Of a stretch of 64,000 nucleotides of DNA, positions 21,410 through 29,186 are shown piece after piece (positions within the stretch are counted from its first letter, which is position 1; every line of letters starts with the position of its first letter). The notes under the pieces were generated by a model. That model was given only the letters and a program-made list of their open reading frames with translations. It ran no database searches and was not told the origin of the DNA. The translations under genes were made by a program, and so were the position numbers. Source of the stretch: Chloroflexota bacterium (lineage in GTDB: Bacteria > Chloroflexota > UBA11872); NCBI GenBank assembly GCA_028874175.1, contig JAPPLN010000113.1, forward strand, positions 1-64,000, read 5' to 3'.

Positions 21410-23095
21410 CTAATAGATGCCGCCCCCCTCCATGTATTCGTCCTCGGGTTTGGTGGCCACCGGAATCGGGCGGTTTTCGCACACGATGGCTTCGGTTGTC
21501 AGCGTCATGATGCCGACGCTTACCGCGGCCCGAATGGCCGCGATCTCGATCGCCGCCGGATCGATGATGCCGCGCTCATAAAGGTCGGTGTAGTCGCCGT
21601 GGACGGCGTCCCAGCCGTGCCAGTCAGGCAACTTGCGGACGCGGTTGACGGTGACCGAGGGGTTAACGCCCGAGTTTCGGGCGATGCGCCGCATGGGTGC
21701 CTCGAGGGCGTCCACTAGGATCCGCGCGCCGACCGCCGCGTCGCCGGTGAGTTCGTCCGCGACCTCCCGTGCCGCCGCCTGCGCGCGGATCAGCGACGCG
21801 CCGCCGCCTGGAACGATGCCTTCGCGCAGGGCCACTTTGACGGCCCCCACGGCATCATCGGCCTTGTCCTTCAGGTGGTTGATTTCTTGTTCAGTGACGC
21901 CGCCCACAGCCACGATGCCCACGGACCCGCCGAGACGAGCGATACGGCGCTCAAGCTTCTTCACGAAGTTCGGGTTGGTCTCTTCCTCCAGCTGCGCGCG
22001 CAACTGGTTTTGGCGATCCTGGATGTCGGCCTCGTGGCCCGCGCCTTCCAGGACGATGGTGGCTTCTCGGTTGGCCACGACACGCTTGCAGAAGCCCAGC
22101 CACTCGAGTGGGACATCCTGCCAGCGGATACCTAGGCTCTCCGACACCACGGTGGCCCCGGTGAGCACGGCCATGTCTTCCAAGAGGTCGCGCATCTCGT
22201 CACCAAACGAGGGCGACTGGATGGCCACCACGTTCAGGTTGCCGCGCAGCTTGTTCTGGAGCACAAACGTCAGGGCGTCGTGTCTCAGAATGTTGGATAC
22301 CAGGAGCAGGTTGCGGTTATCGCTGGACGCGACCTTATCGAGAATGCTGGTTAGCTGGTCGGCGGTTACAAGGTCCTGGTCGGTAAGCAGGACCCTGGCG
22401 TTCTCCAGCGAGCCCTGCATCTTGTGGGTATCCGTGACGAAGTAGGGCGAAATCCAGCCCTTGTCGATCTGCATGCCCTCCACGTAGCGCGGTTCAAGGC
22501 GTTTACCCCAGCGGTGGTAGTCGACCGTGACAAGGCCGTCGCGTCCGACGCGGCTCATGATTTCGCCGACTATTCGGCCGAGTTCGATGTCGTCACCCGA
22601 GATAGTGGCGACGTGACGGATTTCCTCAGCGTTCTCCACGGGCCGCGCGAGGTCACGCAGGCGCTCGATGGCGGCGTCCCGGGCCTTCCACAAGCCCTCG
22701 CGTAGGAGCATGGCGTTGGCGCCCGCGGCGATGTTGTACAGGCCCCGGTGCACAATCGCCTGAGCCAGAACGGTGGCGGTGGTTGTGCCGTCCTCCGTCA
22801 TGGCGTTGGTCTTGGCGGCCGCTTCTTTCATGATCTGGATGCCCAGATCGAGAAGCACGTTGTTTACCCGCTCGATCTCGTTAGCAACAGTCACGCCGTC
22901 ATTCGTGATCTGCGGGGGACGCAGCGTTCGTGCGAACGCCACGTTCCGACCACGAGGCCCGAGCGTGGACCCTACGGTGTTGGCAACGATGTCGATGCCA
23001 GCCCGTAGCGTCTCGCGGGCCTCGTGACCGAAACGAACTTCCTTCTTCTCGGGCGGAGGAAGTTGGTCCCCAATCGTGCCCGGAATTTTGGGCAA
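21410..23095 (-). CDS. groEL: Chaperonin GroEL (divergent, no GGM tail)
   Basis: TLGPRGRNVAF, ITNDGVTVANEIE, EDGTTTATVLAQAI, REGIVPGGGASLIR; ends EYMEGGGIY. Confidence 0.93.
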   Translation of the reverse strand: MPKIPGTIGDQLPPPEKKEVRFGHEARETLRAGIDIVANTVGSTLGPRGRNVAFARTLRPPQITNDGVTVANEIERVNNVLLDLGIQIMKEAAAKTNAMTEDGTTTATVLAQAIVHRGLYNIAAGANAMLLREGLWKARDAAIERLRDLARPVENAEEIRHVATISGDDIELGRIVGEIMSRVGRDGLVTVDYHRWGKRLEPRYVEGMQIDKGWISPYFVTDTHKMQGSLENARVLLTDQDLVTADQLTSILDKVASSDNRNLLLVSNILRHDALTFVLQNKLRGNLNVVAIQSPSFGDEMRDLLEDMAVLTGATVVSESLGIRWQDVPLEWLGFCKRVVANREATIVLEGAGHEADIQDRQNQLRAQLEEETNPNFVKKLERRIARLGGSVGIVAVGGVTEQEINHLKDKADDAVGAVKVALREGIVPGGGASLIRAQAAAREVADELTGDAAVGARILVDALEAPMRRIARNSGVNPSVTVNRVRKLPDWHGWDAVHGDYTDLYERGIIDPAAIEIAAIRAAVSVGIMTLTTEAIVCENRPIPVATKPEDEYMEGGGIY

Positions 23096-23104
23096 GGCGG
23101 CTCG

Positions 23105-23407
23105 CTAGCTGATGATGGCGAGGACGTCGCGCTCGCTGACGATCAGGTAATCCTCGTCGTCCAGGCGCAACTCGGTTCCCGCGTACTTGGCGTAGAGAAC
23201 CTTGTCGCCTTCCTTGATTTCCAGCGGGATCGTCGTGCCCTCGTCGTTCACACGACCGGACCCAACGGCCAGCACGGTGCCTTCCTGCGGCTTTTCCTTG
23301 GCCGTGTCGGGCAGCACCAGTCCGCTAGCGGTAGTCGTTTCGCGGTCTTCAGGCTGAATCAGCACGCGGTCGCCCAGCGGCTTGACCTTGGTCGCAACCG
23401 TGGCCAT
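23105..23407 (-). CDS. groES: Co-chaperonin GroES
   Basis: [16 protein letters not shown]...[24 protein letters not shown]...[13 protein letters not shown]. Confidence 0.97.
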   Translation of the reverse strand: MATVATKVKPLGDRVLIQPEDRETTTASGLVLPDTAKEKPQEGTVLAVGSGRVNDEGTTIPLEIKEGDKVLYAKYAGTELRLDDEDYLIVSERDVLAIIS

Positions 23408-23637
23408 GCAATCTCCTCCGTGGCAGTCCGACGCCAGATTGAACTTCTGCGTCGAGGTTAGGTGGTAGCTGCCGAGTCGTTAGAGGCAGCAGCAGAACAT
23501 GATAGCCGATGCCGTCGCCAGCGCCGCAGAGGACGCGGACGCTCGGCTGACTGATAGTACCTTACCGTCTCTCGTGCCGCGGCGGGTTCGCGTAGCATGC
23601 GGCGTACGTTCCAGTAGCCCGTACGCGGGGTGTTGGT

Positions 23638-24867
23638 GTGACCGCTACGCATGAATCGGACGCCGCTCCCACGTCCTTCGACCTGCTGATCCGTGGCGGA
23701 ACCGTCATCGATCCGGAAGCGGGATCTCCGTATAAGGCCGACGTTGGGGTAAAGGGCGGCCGCATCGCGGCCGTCGGCTCGGACCTGCGCGGGGACGCCG
23801 ACGAGATTGTCGACGCGCGCGGCGCGTATGTCGTCCCTGGCCTCGTCGACTTTCACGTTCACGTGTATTGGGGCGCCACGATCTGGGGCCTGGAGGCTGA
23901 CAAGATTGGCGCCGCCGGTGGAACTACGGCGTTCCTCGACACCGGCAGTGCCGGGGCCATCACGCTCGCGGGGCTGCGCCGCTATGTCATCGAGCCCTCA
24001 CGGACCCGCATTCGGGCACTTGTCCATATCTGCACGGCCGGACTGATTACTACCTTGGGTGAATTGCGCGACCCGCGCTACCTGGACATTGACGGGACCG
24101 TACGCGCGATCGACGAGAATCGAGACATTGCGCCGGGCGTGAAGATTCGGTACTCGGAGAACATCGTTGGCGCAGGCGCGCAGGCTAGGGCCGCGCTCGA
24201 TGCCGCCGTGGAAGCCGCGGAACAGGCCGGGGTCTGGCTGATGGTGCATATCGGCTACACCCCGGAGCCGATCCCGGACATCCTGAAGCGCCTCCGGCCT
24301 GGCGATGTGATCACGCACAGCTACACGCCCCTGGCCGGCGGGCTGGTGGACTTGAGCGCCCGACAAATGTTGCCGGCGGTGATCGCGGCGCGGGACGCGG
24401 GCATCGAGTTCGACATTGGGCATGGCAAGAGCAGCTTTGGATGGCACACGGCCCGAGCCGCGCTGGACTCGGGCTTTCCCCCGGACTACATCAGCTCGGA
24501 CCTGCACCGTGGCTGCGTGCACGGGCCGGCATTCAGCCTGCCCAACGTGATGACCAAGTTTTGGCTGCTCGGGATGCCGCTTGAAGAGATCGTGGCGCGC
24601 TGCACGATTGCACCGGCCCGAAAGCTGGGACTGGACGCTGGCACGCTGCGCGTCGGCGCCGAGGCTGACATTACGGTACTGGCCGTGGACGAAGGTCCGG
24701 TCACGCTGGTCGATTGCACCGGGGCGGAACGAACGTGGGACCGCGAATTGCGCGCCGCGCATACGTTTCGCGCGGGGGTTCGGCTGGATCCCGCGGTCCT
24801 CGGGCCTTCGGAGGAGTTGCCGGTTGAGCTATCGTCGAGGCCAATGACCCGTGACGCAGACGCTTAG
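23638..24867 (+). CDS. Amidohydrolase/deacetylase family metallohydrolase
   Basis: [44 protein letters not shown]. Confidence 0.85.
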   Translation: MTATHESDAAPTSFDLLIRGGTVIDPEAGSPYKADVGVKGGRIAAVGSDLRGDADEIVDARGAYVVPGLVDFHVHVYWGATIWGLEADKIGAAGGTTAFLDTGSAGAITLAGLRRYVIEPSRTRIRALVHICTAGLITTLGELRDPRYLDIDGTVRAIDENRDIAPGVKIRYSENIVGAGAQARAALDAAVEAAEQAGVWLMVHIGYTPEPIPDILKRLRPGDVITHSYTPLAGGLVDLSARQMLPAVIAARDAGIEFDIGHGKSSFGWHTARAALDSGFPPDYISSDLHRGCVHGPAFSLPNVMTKFWLLGMPLEEIVARCTIAPARKLGLDAGTLRVGAEADITVLAVDEGPVTLVDCTGAERTWDRELRAAHTFRAGVRLDPAVLGPSEELPVELSSRPMTRDADA

Positions 24868-24869
24868 GC

Positions 24870-25118
24870 CTAGTCCTCGAGGTAGCGCGCCAACGCGGTA
24901 AAGGCGCGGGCCAGTTCCAGGCCCTCTTCCTTTTCCATGTGCATCACCAGGCCGCGCTCGAAGAGTTCCAGCGTGACCGTGCCGTGGGTGGTCTCCTCGG
25001 AGATGGCCACGGAGTCGCTCAGATAGACCTCCTGAAACACGTGCTCGTGCTGGTGGTCGCCGTTCGCTGACGTGCTTTCCACGTGATCGATCCTCCGCCG
25101 CGGCCGAACCGCCATCAT
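24870..25118 (-). CDS. Hypothetical small protein
   Basis: Open frame with internal ATGs (25118/25115), between two confident genes; no family recognised. Confidence 0.45.
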   Translation of the reverse strand: MMAVRPRRRIDHVESTSANGDHQHEHVFQEVYLSDSVAISEETTHGTVTLELFERGLVMHMEKEEGLELARAFTALARYLED

Positions 25119-25173
25119 GGGAAGTCTACTGAGGTTCTGCCGTCGGCGTCTGGCCGTCGGTCGCTCTCCCGGC

Positions 25174-26427
25174 CTAGGCGGCGATATACGGAATCGTGAA
25201 CGGACCACGAGGCAGCACGCAGGCTCTGCCCGAGTCGCCCACGAGCGCGTGGGTGCGGCGGGCTACATCCGGGCAGGGTACGCAGTGGGCGGCGCGAACC
25301 TCGTCGTCGGTCAGCCCATCGGCGCGCAGGTGCACAGTGGCGCTGGCCAGGACTCGCCCAAAGATCTGATTCTGCCATTGGTCGCCTCTCACGCGCGGTG
25401 CGTCGTGGATGGCCTTGACCATTGAACCTGGGGTCTCGTATTCGCGGAGGATGTGAACGAAGTCGCCGTGGCCAGCGCCTTCGCGGCATTCGGCGGCCAT
25501 AACGATGTGTCCGCCGGGACGCACGATCTGCGCTGCGGCATCCATGCCCTTCACGGCCTGGTAGAGGTTGAGATCCAGCGGGTGACCGCCATTGGTGGTG
25601 ACGACGACGTCGTAAGCCTCGGCAACCGGCTGCATCGCCGCTTGAAGCGCTGCTTCGCATCCGGCGTCGTGAGCCGCCTCCAGCTCGCCGGCAAAGATTC
25701 CGGTGATTGCGCCGTCGCCCGCGATCGTGACGTTGAGGGTGAACTCGCAGCCCGCCAAACGTGCCGCTTCCCGCTGCTCCCGGTGGATGGGATTGCCGTC
25801 CAACGTGCCCCAGCGAGCGTTGGGGTGACCGATCATCTCGGCGTCGTGGTTGCGCAAGATGCTCGCTTCGCCCGCGACGCCGGGCAGGACGAGCTTGGCT
25901 CCGCCGCTGAAGCCGGCGAAGAAGTGCGGCTCGATCAGGCCCAGCGTGATGCGAACGTCGGCGTCCAGGTAGCGGCGGTTGATGAGCACGGGGCGCCCCG
26001 ACGAGGTCTGACCGATCTCTCGCAAGCTGGACTGGTCGTGGGCATCGTGATTGATGACCCGCAGTTGGCGGCGTAAACCAGGGCCAAGCATCCGGTCCAA
26101 TTCGTCGTCGCGGGTAGGTCGATGCAGGCCAGTTGCTACGAGCACGTGCATGCGACTGGCCGCGTTGTTGCCTAATTCGCCCAGCAGCGCCTCCAGCATC
26201 AGCCGGTTCGGCGCGGGCCGGGTGCTGTCACTGATCACGACGACAATGGAGCTATCCGTCGGAACCAGGTGGGCCAGCGGCGGACCGGCCATGGGCCGGC
26301 GCAAGGCTTGCCGCAGGGCCTGACTCGGATCGGCGACGCGGGGAGGGTCTCGCGGTTCAATGACGTCCGCGTCCATGGCGAGGTCAATGGGCAAGACGCC
26401 GTCGCCGTAGGCCAGATCAACGCGCAT
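25174..26427 (-). CDS. larA: Nickel-dependent lactate racemase family protein (LarA-like)
   Basis: ISDSTRPAPN, GLHRPTRDDE, EPHFFAGFSGGAKLVLPGVAG, RNHD. Confidence 0.87.
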   Translation of the reverse strand: MRVDLAYGDGVLPIDLAMDADVIEPRDPPRVADPSQALRQALRRPMAGPPLAHLVPTDSSIVVVISDSTRPAPNRLMLEALLGELGNNAASRMHVLVATGLHRPTRDDELDRMLGPGLRRQLRVINHDAHDQSSLREIGQTSSGRPVLINRRYLDADVRITLGLIEPHFFAGFSGGAKLVLPGVAGEASILRNHDAEMIGHPNARWGTLDGNPIHREQREAARLAGCEFTLNVTIAGDGAITGIFAGELEAAHDAGCEAALQAAMQPVAEAYDVVVTTNGGHPLDLNLYQAVKGMDAAAQIVRPGGHIVMAAECREGAGHGDFVHILREYETPGSMVKAIHDAPRVRGDQWQNQIFGRVLASATVHLRADGLTDDEVRAAHCVPCPDVARRTHALVGDSGRACVLPRGPFTIPYIAA

Positions 26428-26610
26428 TGGAGAGGATTTCTGGATGACTCTGCGGATTTTAGGCCAGCGACCGCGATTCTCGCAGTTTTCGTGTTAACAT
26501 AACGGTCCCTTTCCGCACGGTGTGCGCGGCGGGAGGCGGCGAAACGCAAGCACCACGCCGCCCGTCGTCAGGGAATACGAGGTCCAAATGCCAGCCACTC
26601 ACCGGCGGCG

Positions 26611-27495
26611 ATGATGCGCGCCAGCGTGGACGACTTTGTCCAGCATCTGAAGACCGAGCGCGGCTTGTCTAAGAACACGCTGGCCGCATACCGAAGCGAT
26701 CTGCGACAGTTCGAAACATTCGTGCGGAAGGCTGGTCATGGCGGCTGGGACGTTCCACCCCAGGTCGTTCGCTCGTTCATGACCGACCTCATTCAGCGCG
26801 AGTACCGCCAGACGTCGCGTGCGCGCAAGCTGGCGGCCGTGAAGGCGCTGTATCGGTACCTGCTGTCCTCGGGGACGGTCACCACCGATCCCACAGCTGG
26901 ATTGGACGGCGCTCGCGTGACGAGGCGTCGTCCCCGCATCATTTCTCCTGCGGAGGTCGAGCGTCTGCTGGAACAGGCGGCGGACGCCTCCACGCCCGAG
27001 CGTATGCGCGACCGCGCGATGCTGGAAGCTCTGTACGCCACCGGAATGCGCGTGTCCGAACTCGTGGGGCTGGACGTGGAAGACGTGGACTGTTGGGAGC
27101 GGGAGATCGTGTTGGGGCGCGACGGCGCCAGCGCCCGCACCGTGCCCCTGACGGAGCGGTCAGCCGAGGCGCTGCAGGCCTACCTGACCAACGGGCGCGA
27201 GAAGCTGCTTCGTCGCGTCGACGAGCCCGCGGTGTTCCTGAACCATCGTGGCAGCCGGCTGACCCGTCAGGGCTTCTGGCTGATCGTCAAGGCCTACGCA
27301 CAGCGCTCGAACATCCAGACGCCAATCACGCCGCACACCCTGCGACACTCCTTCGCTGCCCACCGTCTGCAGGGCGACAGCAGCGTGCGGGAGGTACAGA
27401 AGTTGCTGGGCCATGCCAGCCCGGCGACAACGCAGGTCTACGCCGAACTGGCGCGCGAGAATCGGCCCCAGGCGCCTCGCAGTCCGGGGGCCTGA
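26611..27495 (+). CDS. Tyrosine recombinase XerC/XerD
   Basis: SAM-like N-terminus (LKTERGLSKNTLAAYRSDLRQF), GMRVSEL, HTLRHSFAAH, LLGHASPATTQVYAE. Confidence 0.9.
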   Translation: MMRASVDDFVQHLKTERGLSKNTLAAYRSDLRQFETFVRKAGHGGWDVPPQVVRSFMTDLIQREYRQTSRARKLAAVKALYRYLLSSGTVTTDPTAGLDGARVTRRRPRIISPAEVERLLEQAADASTPERMRDRAMLEALYATGMRVSELVGLDVEDVDCWEREIVLGRDGASARTVPLTERSAEALQAYLTNGREKLLRRVDEPAVFLNHRGSRLTRQGFWLIVKAYAQRSNIQTPITPHTLRHSFAAHRLQGDSSVREVQKLLGHASPATTQVYAELARENRPQAPRSPGA

Positions 27496-27503
27496 CGCCC
27501 GAG

Positions 27504-28331
27504 GTGACCGGCGTTGCTCGCGGCGCTGAGGCTCTGCGGGCGGCCGCTGGCGTCGATCCGCCGCGCTGGGCGGTCATCAGCGGCAGCGGACTGTCAGGGC
27601 TTGTGGATGCCTTCGACGTATGCCGGACCCTGGGCTACGCCGAGGTTCCGGCATTCCCTGCCGCCACAGTTGCGGGGCATCCGGGGCGGGTATCTCTGGC
27701 GCATGCGAGCGGCGTCCCCGTCTGGATCTGTCAGGGGCGGCCGCATTTCTACGAGCACGGCGACATGCGGCCAATTGCTGCATTCGTGCACGCGCTGCTG
27801 GATGCGGGTGTTACCCACCTGCTGCTCACCAATGCGGCCGGGGCGCTCAATCCGGCCTACCAGCCCGGCGACGTGATGGTGATTGCCGATCACCTGTTCT
27901 TGCCTGGACTGGCTGGACATCACCCGTTGCTTGGGCCGAACGATCCGCGTGGCGAGCGTTTTCCATCGCTGGCCGGGGCCTACGACCCGACTCTGCGCGC
28001 CGCGTTGTCGCAGGCGCTGGCCCAGGCCGGCCTCACCGTGCGGGAAGGGACTTACGTCATGGTTGCCGGACCCTCGTACGAAACGCCGGCTGAAACGGTC
28101 CTGCTGTGGCGCCTGGGCGCCGACGCCGTGGGGATGTCCACTGCCCCCGAAGTTGTCGTCGCCCGCCACGCCGGGGCCACCGTTGGGGCGGTGTCGACCA
28201 TTACCAATGTGGCCGGAATTCAGGAGCCGGATGACGTGGGCCATTCGGCGGTTGTCAACGTCGCGTCCACGGCGGCGACGCGCATTGGTGCCGCACTGGC
28301 AGCGGTGATTCGGAAATCTGGCGATAGTTAG
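27504..28331 (+). CDS. Purine-nucleoside phosphorylase
   Basis: ISGSGLSGLVD, GRPHFYEH, LLTNAAGALNPAY, VAGPSYETPAE, GMSTAPEV; probable GTG start. Confidence 0.9.
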   Translation: MTGVARGAEALRAAAGVDPPRWAVISGSGLSGLVDAFDVCRTLGYAEVPAFPAATVAGHPGRVSLAHASGVPVWICQGRPHFYEHGDMRPIAAFVHALLDAGVTHLLLTNAAGALNPAYQPGDVMVIADHLFLPGLAGHHPLLGPNDPRGERFPSLAGAYDPTLRAALSQALAQAGLTVREGTYVMVAGPSYETPAETVLLWRLGADAVGMSTAPEVVVARHAGATVGAVSTITNVAGIQEPDDVGHSAVVNVASTAATRIGAALAAVIRKSGDS

Positions 28332-29056
28332 GTCGCGCGCAGTCGCAGTAGATGACGGAGGAAGCGCACGCCCTCGAGGGCTGACGCCTTGCTGGCTGCT
28401 CGTGCGCGCCGGTCGAACGTGTACGGAACGTCCACGACGCGGCGGACGCGACCACGGACGAGGACTTCGAGCAGGATCTTGAAGCCGATCGGCTGCAAGG
28501 TCGTGCCGACAAGGATGCTACGCCGGAACGCAAAGAAGCCGCTGAGGGGGTCCGTGGTTCGTCGTGCAGGCGGCAGCACGATGCGAGCTACGCGGGATGA
28601 TTCCCGGCTCACCAGCCGCCGCCAGGGTCCACGGAGGCCAAGTTCGCGCCCGCCGCGCACGTAACGGCTGGCGACGACAACATCGGCGCCGGCCTCCACG
28701 CCGGCGATGAGCCCTGGCACGACGCTGGGCGGATGCTGCAGGTCGCCGTCCATCACCACCACGACGCTTTCGGTGACGTGATCCAGAACCTCGACCACGG
28801 CTCGCGCCAGACCACGTCTGGACGGGCTGTGGTTCAGGCCGACGGTCGGGTTAGAGCGGGCCAGGGTATCGATCTCACGCGTCGTCCCGTCAGTACTGTC
28901 GTCCGCGAACACGAGGCGAAACGGCGCGGTGCCAAGCGCGGCGGTCACCTGCTCGACCAGTGGACCAGGGTTTCCGCGCTCGTTGAATGTGGGCACGATC
29001 ACGGCGATCGTGGGCGTGGCGTCAGGCGGCATGGATTTTGTGCTACGTGTTCCCAT
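28328..29056 (-). CDS. Family 2 glycosyltransferase (dolichol-phosphate mannosyltransferase-like)
   Basis: AVIVPTFNERGNPGPLVEQV, VVVMDGDLQHPPSVVPGL, DPLSGFFAFRRSI. Confidence 0.88.
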   Translation of the reverse strand: MGTRSTKSMPPDATPTIAVIVPTFNERGNPGPLVEQVTAALGTAPFRLVFADDSTDGTTREIDTLARSNPTVGLNHSPSRRGLARAVVEVLDHVTESVVVVMDGDLQHPPSVVPGLIAGVEAGADVVVASRYVRGGRELGLRGPWRRLVSRESSRVARIVLPPARRTTDPLSGFFAFRRSILVGTTLQPIGFKILLEVLVRGRVRRVVDVPYTFDRRARAASKASALEGVRFLRHLLRLRAT

Positions 29057-29186
29057 CAGGAACACCGGTACAGGATACGAAGCCACGAAGGAGCCTCGGG
29101 GTCGGCGTTGACACGGCATTGACCGCCCGTAGACTGAAAACGCGACCCACGCGGCGGCCCCTCGAATCCCCACACACGCCGTAGTC

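Noticed and set aside
23408-23637. CIRCE operator upstream of groES
   Set aside because: No TTAGCACTC-N9-GAGTGCTAA-like repeat found by eye in this gap.
26611-27495. Xer-type recombinase as evidence of an integrated mobile element
   Set aside because: No cargo, attachment repeats, transposase or phage genes nearby; next gene is a housekeeping purine nucleoside phosphorylase. Likely chromosomal XerC/D.
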